From Cytophagales bacterium (GTDB taxonomy: Bacteria; Bacteroidota; Bacteroidia; Cytophagales; Cyclobacteriaceae), in NCBI GenBank assembly GCA_017303795.1, contig JAFLBR010000008.1, positions 146,169 to 210,168 of the forward strand: a stretch of 64,000 nucleotides of DNA, given 5' to 3'. Below are positions 8,555-14,807 of the stretch, piece after piece. The translations under genes were made by a program, and so were the position numbers. The notes under the pieces are model-generated. The model saw only the letters and a program-made list of their open reading frames with translations, ran no database searches and had not been told where the DNA came from. Every line of letters begins with the position of its first letter. The stretch's first letter is position 1.

Positions 8555-9844
8555 ATGAAAAACATTAAAAATGTATTGTCACTATTGATAGTAATTACAT
8601 TGTCGGTAAACGCATTTGCACAAGAAACACCAGTGCTTGCATCGGCTAACACAAACGATAAAGAGAAGAAGAAAAAAGAAGCGCAGAAAAGTGAAGAAGT
8701 GAAAACAACCGAACAAAAAGAAGAGGAAGAAAAAGAAGAACCAACCTTTACATTATCAGGATCGATTGATGTGTATGCGCGCACGGCATTGGGTTCAACC
8801 AATGGTGGTGGTGGTTATGCGCCCGTTTCAGCGTTCGCTAACTTAAAAGGATTCTCGTTGGGTATGGCCAATCTGGTTGCTTCTTATAGTGGAGAAAAAT
8901 CTGGCTTTGTAGCAGATCTGGTTTTTGGCCCAAGAGGTTCTGATGCAGTGTTTAATTCTGGAGTTTTCTCGTATACCAACTCAGCATTTGGAAGTAGCGG
9001 TCAGATTGTAAATCAATTGTATGCCTACTTCAAACTATCCGATGCAGTTACCATCAACTTAGGTCAGTTCAATACATTTTTAGGTTACGAAGTGATTTCA
9101 CCCGCAGTTAATTTTCATTACTCCACTTCGTATATGTTCTCTTACGGTCCGTTTAGTCATACCGGTGTGCGTGCTGATTTTGATTTGGGTAATGGATTGG
9201 GTTTAAAACTTGCAGTAATGAATCCAACCGATGTGCTTCAGTTTAATCCGGTAAACACCTATACCATTGGTGGCCAGATTGGCAAAACGACTGATGCGGG
9301 TGGTATCTGGTTAAATGTTCTTTATGGCGATCAGGATGGAACTTTGGATGAAGATGGGCCATCTGTGGATGACGATGGAAATTTGCTTTCATCCGGAGGT
9401 AGTCTGTTTCAGGTTGATCTTACCACAGGCTATAACCTTAGGGATAAGTTTTATCTGGGTTTAAATACTTCGATGCAAAGTGTGGCAGCAGGTGAAGCAT
9501 TTACTGGCCCAGGTACAATCACTGACTTAGATGGTGATGCAACATCTTTCTTTGGTGTAGCCATTTATCCAAAAGTTACTATATCAGAAACATTTTCATT
9601 AGGCGCACGTGCCGAGTATTTCTCTACTGCTAAAGGTCACCTCAGCGATTACTTCGCGCAAGATGCAGAAGGCAAAGGAAGCATTACGGCATTTACCGTA
9701 TCGGGTAATTATAAAATTGGTGGGTTAACGCTTATTCCGGAAGTAAGATTCGATTCAGCTTCCGAAAATTCATTCTTCACTAAAAGTGGCGATGCTTCAA
9801 AGTCTATAACCTCGCTGCTACTGGCAGCGGTGTATAAATTCTAA
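8555..9844 (+). CDS. Outer-membrane porin, OmpL-like beta-barrel (BBP2 family)
   Basis: Predicted 429-residue outer-membrane beta-barrel. ATG 8555 is chosen because it starts a proper signal peptide (MKNIKNVLSLLIVITLSVNA, cleavage near FAQ); the longer frame from 8420 lacks one and covers leader hairpins. A charged low-complexity linker of Lys and Glu (about residues 30-65) precedes the barrel, where alternating strands begin at FTLSGSIDVYARTALG. The C-terminus ends in aromatic Phe (LLLAAVYKF), as expected for barrels. The family is often found beside ammonium transporters in Bacteroidota, so passage of small nitrogen compounds across the outer membrane is a fair inference. Confidence 0.82.
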   Translation: MKNIKNVLSLLIVITLSVNAFAQETPVLASANTNDKEKKKKEAQKSEEVKTTEQKEEEEKEEPTFTLSGSIDVYARTALGSTNGGGGYAPVSAFANLKGFSLGMANLVASYSGEKSGFVADLVFGPRGSDAVFNSGVFSYTNSAFGSSGQIVNQLYAYFKLSDAVTINLGQFNTFLGYEVISPAVNFHYSTSYMFSYGPFSHTGVRADFDLGNGLGLKLAVMNPTDVLQFNPVNTYTIGGQIGKTTDAGGIWLNVLYGDQDGTLDEDGPSVDDDGNLLSSGGSLFQVDLTTGYNLRDKFYLGLNTSMQSVAAGEAFTGPGTITDLDGDATSFFGVAIYPKVTISETFSLGARAEYFSTAKGHLSDYFAQDAEGKGSITAFTVSGNYKIGGLTLIPEVRFDSASENSFFTKSGDASKSITSLLLAAVYKF

Positions 9845-9872
9845 TCGATCATTAACAAAACAGAAACTACCT

Positions 9873-10925
9873 ATGTCAAAATCAAAACTTGAGTACATCT
9901 GGCTGGATGGCTACACACCCACCCAAAGCCTGCGCAGTAAAACTAAAATTGTAAAAAACTTTAAAGGCACATTAGAAGATTGTCCCGCCTGGTCGTTCGA
10001 TGGAAGTTCTACCGAACAAGCACCGGGAGGTTCAAGCGATTGTATCCTCGAACCCGTTGCCATATTCCCTGATCCCGCAAGGAAAGATGGCTTTCTGGTA
10101 ATGTGTGAAGTATTAAGTCCCGATGGAACCCCACATCCAACAAACGGCCGCGCTACAATTGAAGATGACGACCGCGACTTCTGGTTTGGTTTTGAACAGG
10201 AGTACTTCCTGTGGGACCCGGGCACTAATAAACCGTTGGGCTTTCCAGAGAATGGATACCCGGCACCACAAGGGCCGTATTATTGTTCAGTAGGTGCCAA
10301 GAATGCATTCGGGCGTTCAATTATTGAAGAGCATCTTGATTATTGTTTGGAAGCCGGCATTAACGTAGAAGGTATTAATGCTGAAGTTGCACCGGGCCAA
10401 TGGGAGTTTCAGGTATTTGCAAAAGGTGCAAAAGAAGCGGGCGACCAGGTGTGGGTAGCGCGTTATCTATTGGAGCGCACAGCCGAAAAGTATGGTATAG
10501 CTATTAACTGGCATTGCAAACCATTAGGCGCTACCGATTGGAATGGATCGGGCATGCACGCCAACTTCTCTAACTCGCTGTTGCGCGAGGCAGGATCGAA
10601 AGATATTTACGACCTGGTGTGTGGCGCATTTGCTCCGTATGTAAAAGAACACATTGCCGTGTACGGTGCCGATAACCACTTACGCTTAACCGGTAAACAC
10701 GAAACACAAAGCATCGATAAATTTTCTTATGGTATTTCCGATAGGGGCGCTTCTATCCGCATTCCGATTGCCACCGTTGAAAACGGGTGGAAAGGATGGT
10801 TGGAAGATCGCAGACCCAACTCGGCAGCTGACCCTTACAAAGTGGCCGCGCGCATTATTACTACGGTAAAAACTGTGCCTGAGCCGGAATTGGTTAGCGT
10901 GAACAGCAACGGAAAAGGGAGGTAG
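9873..10925 (+). CDS. glnII: Glutamine synthetase, type II (eukaryotic-like)
   Basis: A 350-residue enzyme making glutamine from glutamate, ammonia and ATP. It is far shorter than GSI (about 470) or GSIII (about 700) and has GSII signatures: WSFDGSSTEQAPGGSSD in the beta-grasp domain, FGFEQEYFLW (metal-binding glutamates), EVAPGQWEFQV, NGSGMHANFS, and the C-terminal DRRPNSAADPYKVAARI. The last in the block amt-porin-glnII on one strand, it starts 28 bases after the porin stop and ends before a terminator, so it is probably cotranscribed with the porin. GSII is known in several bacterial phyla, including Bacteroidota. Confidence 0.95.
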   Translation: MSKSKLEYIWLDGYTPTQSLRSKTKIVKNFKGTLEDCPAWSFDGSSTEQAPGGSSDCILEPVAIFPDPARKDGFLVMCEVLSPDGTPHPTNGRATIEDDDRDFWFGFEQEYFLWDPGTNKPLGFPENGYPAPQGPYYCSVGAKNAFGRSIIEEHLDYCLEAGINVEGINAEVAPGQWEFQVFAKGAKEAGDQVWVARYLLERTAEKYGIAINWHCKPLGATDWNGSGMHANFSNSLLREAGSKDIYDLVCGAFAPYVKEHIAVYGADNHLRLTGKHETQSIDKFSYGISDRGASIRIPIATVENGWKGWLEDRRPNSAADPYKVAARIITTVKTVPEPELVSVNSNGKGR

Positions 10926-10944
10926 ACTTTTCCGTGTGTGAAGT

Positions 10945-10977
10945 GAAAAGGGGAGGCGCAAGCTTCTCCTTTTTTAT
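10945..10977 (+). terminator. Terminator of the nitrogen block
   Basis: An 11-base stem (AAAGGGGAGGC with GCTTCTCCTTT, two G-T pairs, GCAA loop) followed by a T run, 20 bases after the glutamine synthetase stop codon. Confidence 0.8.
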
Positions 10978-11094
10978 TTCCGGGCCACTTAATCCGCAAT
11001 CAATTATTAGAAAGTTATTAGAATTCAGAATTTTTGGCCATTTCGAATCTTGCTCAAATTTCTCCTTTTTGGATTGAAATGGCATGTTTTTAAA

Positions 11095-11110
11095 GCGCAA
11101 CCGGTTGCGC
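11095..11110. promoter_or_regulatory. Perfect 16-base palindrome, LacI-type operator candidate
   Basis: GCGCAACCGGTTGCGC is a perfect palindrome in the 363-base gap between glnII and the small gene at 11289. Its CGCAA..TTGCG form with a central CG step resembles operators of LacI/GalR regulators. No LacI-type gene is present in the window. The rest of the gap shows nothing else apart from a weak TACGTTTT element at 11230-11237. Confidence 0.45.
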
Positions 11111-11288
11111 CAAAGGGCACCATTAAGATTTGTCGGGCCATGCGCTGCCAATGGTGGTTATAAAATTACCCTCTTTTTATTTTTTGAAAATCGATCGCTT
11201 AGCCATCAAATCCCTATCGTACAGTTAGTTACGTTTTAGCAGTGTTTTTTCACGTTAAATTGGTAGAAACATTAAAACAGAAATTACC

Positions 11289-11501
11289 ATGAACAACGTG
11301 ATAGACATTACTCGCAACGACTTATTGAAGCAAGAATTGAAATCAAAGTATGTGGATTTATCCGATGCGGAAATTAACCGCGTAGATACTTCCTTCGAGC
11401 AGTTGGTTGAAAACATCACCAACAAAACGCATCAGCAAAAAGAAGAAGTGGTGCGCCAGGTGGAAGAATCAATGGCCTATGCCAAATCGAAATCACTTTA
11501 A
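11289..11501 (+). CDS. Small CsbD-like protein
   Basis: A 70-residue acidic and basic helical protein with no signal peptide or membrane segment. The spacing LKSKYVDLSDAEI, then a helix ending in LVENITNKTHQQKEEV, follows the small CsbD/YjbJ-like stress proteins (Lys-rich helix, Leu-Thr/Ser-Asp turn, then a K-T-x(2,3)-E-E helix). Function of that family is unknown beyond induction under stress. It stands alone and is followed by a strong terminator. The assignment is by pattern only. Confidence 0.6.
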   Translation: MNNVIDITRNDLLKQELKSKYVDLSDAEINRVDTSFEQLVENITNKTHQQKEEVVRQVEESMAYAKSKSL

Positions 11502-11548
11502 CACAAACAACCTGCTGTTAACTTAACTGCAGGTTTAGTTACCTCTTA

Positions 11549-11577
11549 AAACTCCTATGCTTAGGAGTTTTTTGTTT
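11549..11577 (+). terminator. Terminator after the CsbD-like gene
   Basis: A perfect 9-base stem (AAACTCCTA with TAGGAGTTT, loop TGCT) followed by a T run. A second, weaker stem (CCTGC with GCAGG, 11511-11532) lies just upstream. The remaining 260 bases to the next gene hold only AT-rich sequence and the promoter element at 11824. Confidence 0.85.
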
Positions 11578-11823
11578 TTTATACCTATTAAAAAAAAATA
11601 ATTGCCAACGAAAGCGATTCGTTTATAACCCCTTTGGCTCTGTTTTACTGCTTATTATTTTAAATAGAAGTATAAAAACAGATCAACATGTAAAAATCTA
11701 CTAACCAAAATCTTTAACAGTAGTTGCTGTATAACCATGATGTTGAAAAATTTATAACTATCTATCAGCATTAGTATAAGCTGAAATTCTTCCTTCAATT
11801 TTATGAGTGCAAATCTCTATTTG

Positions 11824-11831
11824 TAATTTTG
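11824..11831 (+). promoter_or_regulatory. Candidate -7 promoter element
   Basis: TAATTTTG matches the Bacteroidota TAnnTTTG box; no good -33 box is seen at 19-21 bases upstream. It lies 34 bases before ATG 11866. Confidence 0.45.
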
Positions 11832-11865
11832 TAACAAGATGTTGCTAAGCATCGTATATATAGTG

Positions 11866-12192
11866 ATGGCAAGATTTTTTACATGTGTACTTACGCTGGT
11901 GTTTCTAATCTCCAGTGTAACGGTGTGGGCCTCGCCCTTCGCTGACACATTGCGTGCTGAAGAGGGCATTGAATCTGCGGAAGAACGAGTAGAAACCGGA
12001 GTGTCATCATTTACTGCCTACTGCTCTAAGATTCGTAAAACTTTTGTGCCCGAAGTAGGCAATTTAATCTATGCAACTAATCTGAGTGCGATTCAATTTG
12101 ACGGCCGTCAAACTCAACTAAGACTCAATCAACATCAAAACAAAAACACAAACGTACCCATACATATAGCCAAACAGGTCTTTTTGATTTAA
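11866..12192 (+). CDS. Small secreted protein of unknown function
   Basis: A 108-residue protein not assigned to any family. ATG 11866 gives a normal signal peptide (MARFFTCVLTLVFLISSVTV, cleavage after WAS); an earlier in-frame ATG at 11839 would add nine hydrophobic residues and leave almost no leader after the TAATTTTG box. The mature part starts acidic (DTLRAEEGIESAEERVETG) and ends polar and Gln/Asn-rich. The next small secreted gene starts 56 bases later, so the two may be cotranscribed. Codon use is plain and no repeats are seen. Confidence 0.55.
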   Translation: MARFFTCVLTLVFLISSVTVWASPFADTLRAEEGIESAEERVETGVSSFTAYCSKIRKTFVPEVGNLIYATNLSAIQFDGRQTQLRLNQHQNKNTNVPIHIAKQVFLI

Positions 12193-12248
12193 GAGTGGAT
12201 TCTACCTACTACCTCTATACATCCTTTTCACTTCAAAATTTACCTACT

Positions 12249-12536
12249 ATGAAAAACTACCTAAAAGTTTCTGCCGTTGTGGCATTCGTATTTATTGTTT
12301 CAAGTGCTATGGCACAATCAACCGAAAACGGTTGGCCGGTTTCTAAAGATGTAAACCGTTATAGCAACAAAAGTTTAACATCACATAAAGCCACAAAGAT
12401 TAAATCGGTTGGCACACCTGTTTTTGTAACCAGCAAAATGCAAGGCACATCAAAAGCGGTAACTGCCGGAAACGTAACTTCAACTTACCCGATGTGGACG
12501 GTGAGCAAGGGCGTTAACCGAATAGGCAAAAAGTAA
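12249..12536 (+). CDS. Small secreted basic protein
   Basis: A 95-residue protein. ATG 12249 is chosen because it begins a clean signal peptide (MKNYLKVSAVVAFVFIVSSA, cleavage after MAQ). The mature 72 residues are basic and carry a repeated theme: WPVSKDVNRYSNK near the start and WTVSKGVNRIGKK at the very end. Such W-x-V-S-K-x-V-N-R ends are seen in short Bacteroidota exported proteins of unknown role, but I do not recognise the family. A strong terminator follows 20 bases after the stop. Confidence 0.65.
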   Translation: MKNYLKVSAVVAFVFIVSSAMAQSTENGWPVSKDVNRYSNKSLTSHKATKIKSVGTPVFVTSKMQGTSKAVTAGNVTSTYPMWTVSKGVNRIGKK

Positions 12537-12555
12537 TGCTTATAAGTTTCAATAT

Positions 12556-12587
12556 AAAGGTCGCTGGCAACAGCGACCTTTTTTTGT
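12556..12587 (+). terminator. Terminator after the small secreted genes
   Basis: A perfect 11-base stem (AAAGGTCGCTG with CAGCGACCTTT, GCAA loop) followed by a T run. Confidence 0.9.
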
Positions 12588-12622
12588 TTGTAAAATCCTG
12601 CTGATTTGAATTTCTTTAGATC

Positions 12623-13225
12623 ATGTTTAAGCTCGAGTTTGAGAATACGGTAACAAATGCTGATGCAGGTTTGAGTTTGTTTGACGAAATCAGGTTGGCA
12701 TATTCACATCGAGCGAGACATTATCACACCCTAACTCATTTAGATCAGTTGGTTGCCGAGCTAAAGCCATTTCAACATCAATTCACTTTTTGGGATACAG
12801 TGGTGTTTGCCATTGCCTATCACGATTTTATTTACAAAGCCACTGCTCGCGACAATGAGGAACAAAGTGCGAAAGTTGCTGAAGCGCGGTTAACCGAAAT
12901 TGATTTTCCGGTTTTAGAAACAGCGCGCTGTGTGGAATTTATTCTCGCCACAAAAAAGCACGAACCTGTAAATCGTGAGGTTGATTTGTTTACCGATGCC
13001 GACCTGGCCATACTTGGCAAAACACCCGAAAGCTACCAGCAATACACAAAAGAAATACGAAAAGAATATGCTATCTATCCCGATCTGTTATACAAACCTG
13101 GACGTAAAAAAGTGTTGCAACATTTTTTGAATATGAAGCGGATTTATAAAACAGATGAGTTTTATGAACGCTATGAGCAAGCCGCCAGAAGGAATTTGCA
13201 ACTAGAACTTGAGAAAGTTGCTTAA
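12623..13225 (+). CDS. HD-superfamily metal-dependent phosphohydrolase-like protein
   Basis: A 200-residue cytoplasmic protein of the COG4339 type. Candidate metal ligands are His33, His35 and His39 (RHYHTLTHLDQ), the His-Asp pair at 67-68 (AIAYHDFIY) and the Asp in TDADLAILG. The order H...HD...D is that of the HD fold. The substrate is unknown; family members are annotated as predicted phosphohydrolases. It stands alone between a terminator and the next gene. Confidence 0.8.
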   Translation: MFKLEFENTVTNADAGLSLFDEIRLAYSHRARHYHTLTHLDQLVAELKPFQHQFTFWDTVVFAIAYHDFIYKATARDNEEQSAKVAEARLTEIDFPVLETARCVEFILATKKHEPVNREVDLFTDADLAILGKTPESYQQYTKEIRKEYAIYPDLLYKPGRKKVLQHFLNMKRIYKTDEFYERYEQAARRNLQLELEKVA

Positions 13226-13343
13226 CCAATTTCTTTGAAGTTACTTTTTATGTTAATTTTCTCGCGATGCGGATATCTTATAATTAAGAATAACCGGAGA
13301 TATTCATGAAATTTTTTAAAATCTAAAAAGCAATGAAAAATAC

Positions 13344-13916
13344 GTGCTTGTAATATTCTGGTTAACCTCAGTTGGGTATTCATATTCTCAAACTACAGCG
13401 CCAGGTTATTATGTAACGAAAACCAATGATTCAATCACGACTCAAATAAAAATTCCAAAATCTGCGTTTGGATCGGTAGACTTTTCAAAATTTCTCTTGA
13501 AAGTAGAAGTTAGCGATAGCATAAAAGGAATTAAAAAATTTAAGCCTGAGGACATTTCAAGCTTTGGGTTTTTATTTGAGGGTGAACAATATCGATTTTA
13601 TTCGCGGCCTACCATTACCCAAAACAATCTGAGATTTCTTCAGCCTGTTGTGCTTGGACAAAAGACCAGCCTCTACCAGTTTCAGACAGTAAATCAAAAC
13701 GGAGCTCCTCTTGGTACCTTCTACACATTCGAAAAATCAGATGGTACCTATGCTTTTCTATCCACAGGCATTAAGAACCTCGATACGTTTAGAGAAATAC
13801 TGAGGGAATTTTATAAAGACAACCCTGAAGTGTTACAATTAATTGAGCGCAAGTTTCAGACCAGAACGGCTATAAAAAACGACATTATTGAAATTGTACG
13901 AACGGCAAATAGGTAA
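13344..13916 (+). CDS. Exported protein of unknown function, start region probably frameshifted
   Basis: A 190-residue frame read from GTG 13344. The likely original start, ATG 13333, is out of frame: it reads six codons to a stop. One more A in the run at 13336-13340 would join it to this frame and give MKKYVLVIFWLTSVGYSYSQ, a complete signal peptide with a basic start. From GTG the signal peptide lacks that basic part. The mature part is beta-rich with FKPEDISSFGFLFEGEQYRF and a C-terminal helical part (LDTFREILREFYKDN). I do not recognise the family. Either a real single-base loss or a base-calling error is possible. Confidence 0.55.
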   Translation: MLVIFWLTSVGYSYSQTTAPGYYVTKTNDSITTQIKIPKSAFGSVDFSKFLLKVEVSDSIKGIKKFKPEDISSFGFLFEGEQYRFYSRPTITQNNLRFLQPVVLGQKTSLYQFQTVNQNGAPLGTFYTFEKSDGTYAFLSTGIKNLDTFREILREFYKDNPEVLQLIERKFQTRTAIKNDIIEIVRTANR

Positions 13917-13972
13917 TTGCTATATAGTCCGGTTAATTGAAATATGCCTCATCAATCATCCATTTTTCACGG

Positions 13973-14000
13973 AGCCGAAAGGCCGGAATAGCTTTCGGCT
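13973..14000 (+). terminator. Hairpin after the gene ending at 13916
   Basis: A 9-base perfect stem, AGCCGAAAG with CTTTCGGCT, followed by a weak T-rich stretch. Confidence 0.55.
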
Positions 14001-14036
14001 TTGCTTTGTAGGTTAAGTATTTGAAAGGTAAAAAAC

Positions 14037-14074
14037 ACCGTGAAAAGAGCCTGATTTTTACATCTTTTCACGGT
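14037..14074. repeat. Perfect 12-base inverted repeat
   Basis: ACCGTGAAAAGA and TCTTTTCACGGT flank a 14-base loop. A third copy of the core (TTTTCACGG) lies at 13964-13972, on the other side of the preceding hairpin. No gene begins directly after it; role unknown. Confidence 0.5.
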
Positions 14075-14120
14075 ATTCTCCTGAGTAAATTGTTGGTGGC
14101 GAAATGGAGGAGTTCACCTG

Positions 14121-14147
14121 CTTCAACAAACTTGCCGGATTAGGTCG
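14121..14147 (-). pseudogene. Remnant of an ABC-permease (FtsX-type) C-terminus
   Basis: On the minus strand this stretch encodes RPNPASLLK, and its DNA matches 22 of 27 bases of the last codons of the neighbouring permease (RANPANSLR, 14819-14845). It has no upstream permease body and no proper stop at the same place, so it looks like the left-over end of a second permease gene. The toxin-antitoxin pair at 14244-14794 now lies between the remnant and the intact permease. Confidence 0.5.
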
Positions 14148-14190
14148 CACAATTCGGTTGCTATTCTGCTCCTAAAACATTTAAGATGCC

Positions 14191-14222
14191 GTTGAAGCGA
14201 TACCTTAAAAACTATATCTTTG
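14191..14222 (+). promoter_or_regulatory. Promoter of the toxin-antitoxin pair
   Basis: GTTG (14191-14194), 20 bases, then TATCTTTG (14215-14222), fitting the Bacteroidota pattern. It supports ATG 14244 as the antitoxin start, because the longer frame would begin inside the -7 box. Confidence 0.65.
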
Positions 14223-14243
14223 AATACTCAAAAATTTAGAGTG

Positions 14244-14480
14244 ATGGCACGTATAGCTGGTGTAAAATTGAAAAAGACTGCAAGCGGCAGAATAACTGAA
14301 ATCACTTTCAGCGTAAAAAAATACGGGAGTAAGCTCCAGCCGATTTTGGACGAACTTGGTATTGTAGTTGATAACGATCAGAATGCAGAATTTGAAAAGC
14401 GTTGGGCAAGCGCCATTACAGTGGAAGAGGCCCGACAAATTAGTTTAGCCCACCTTAAAACAATTCAATGGAAGAAGTGA
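14244..14480 (+). CDS. Putative antitoxin of a type II module
   Basis: A 78-residue protein: MARIAGVKLKKTASGRITEI starts a beta-rich N-terminal part, then KKYGSKLQPILDELGI and a C-terminal helical part (VEEARQISLAHLKTIQ). I do not recognise its family with certainty. Its position right before, and overlapping by 13 bases, a ParE-type toxin gene makes an antitoxin role likely. A helix-turn-helix DNA-binding fold is not obvious. ATG 14244 is preferred over an earlier TTG because the promoter -7 box ends at 14222. Confidence 0.55.
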   Translation: MARIAGVKLKKTASGRITEITFSVKKYGSKLQPILDELGIVVDNDQNAEFEKRWASAITVEEARQISLAHLKTIQWKK

Positions 14481-14794
14481 TTTTGATAGAGCGTGGTGTA
14501 GCGCTTTACCTAAATCGTCTTATTGACATCCTGATTGAGAAGGAATACCTTGGATTTTACGAAACTGCTGAGCAGTATGTAAATAAGATTTACGATTTCA
14601 TTTACAACAAACTTCCGTCCACCCATTTTAAGGAAACTAAATCGGAGTATGCCCGCTTAGGAAAGTATTATTCCATGTATAAAGCTAACAAACGTACTTC
14701 TTGGGTTGTCTTTTTTGAGATAAACAAGGGACGTATTCTGATAACACACATTACAAATAATCACACAGAAGAATATGCTAAAATTATTGACTAA
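14468..14794 (+). CDS. RelE/ParE-superfamily toxin
   Basis: A 108-residue protein with the fold order of ParE/RelE toxins: long N-terminal helices (LNRLIDILIEKEYLGFYETA, then VNKIYDFIYNKLPS), a short strand region (YARLGKYYSMYKANKRTSWV) and a C-terminal sheet (VFFEINKGRILITHITNN). Such toxins act on gyrase (ParE) or ribosome-bound mRNA (RelE); which one is unknown. It overlaps the putative antitoxin by 13 bases in another frame, so translation is probably coupled. It converges with the FtsX-type permease, 13 bases away. Confidence 0.7.
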   Translation: MEEVILIERGVALYLNRLIDILIEKEYLGFYETAEQYVNKIYDFIYNKLPSTHFKETKSEYARLGKYYSMYKANKRTSWVVFFEINKGRILITHITNNHTEEYAKIID

Positions 14795-14807
14795 GCAGTT
14801 TCATCTG

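Noticed and set aside
10894-11151. An 85-residue frame on the minus strand after glutamine synthetase
   Set aside because: It crosses the terminator and the glnII 3' end, has no signal or family pattern, and reads as chance coding.
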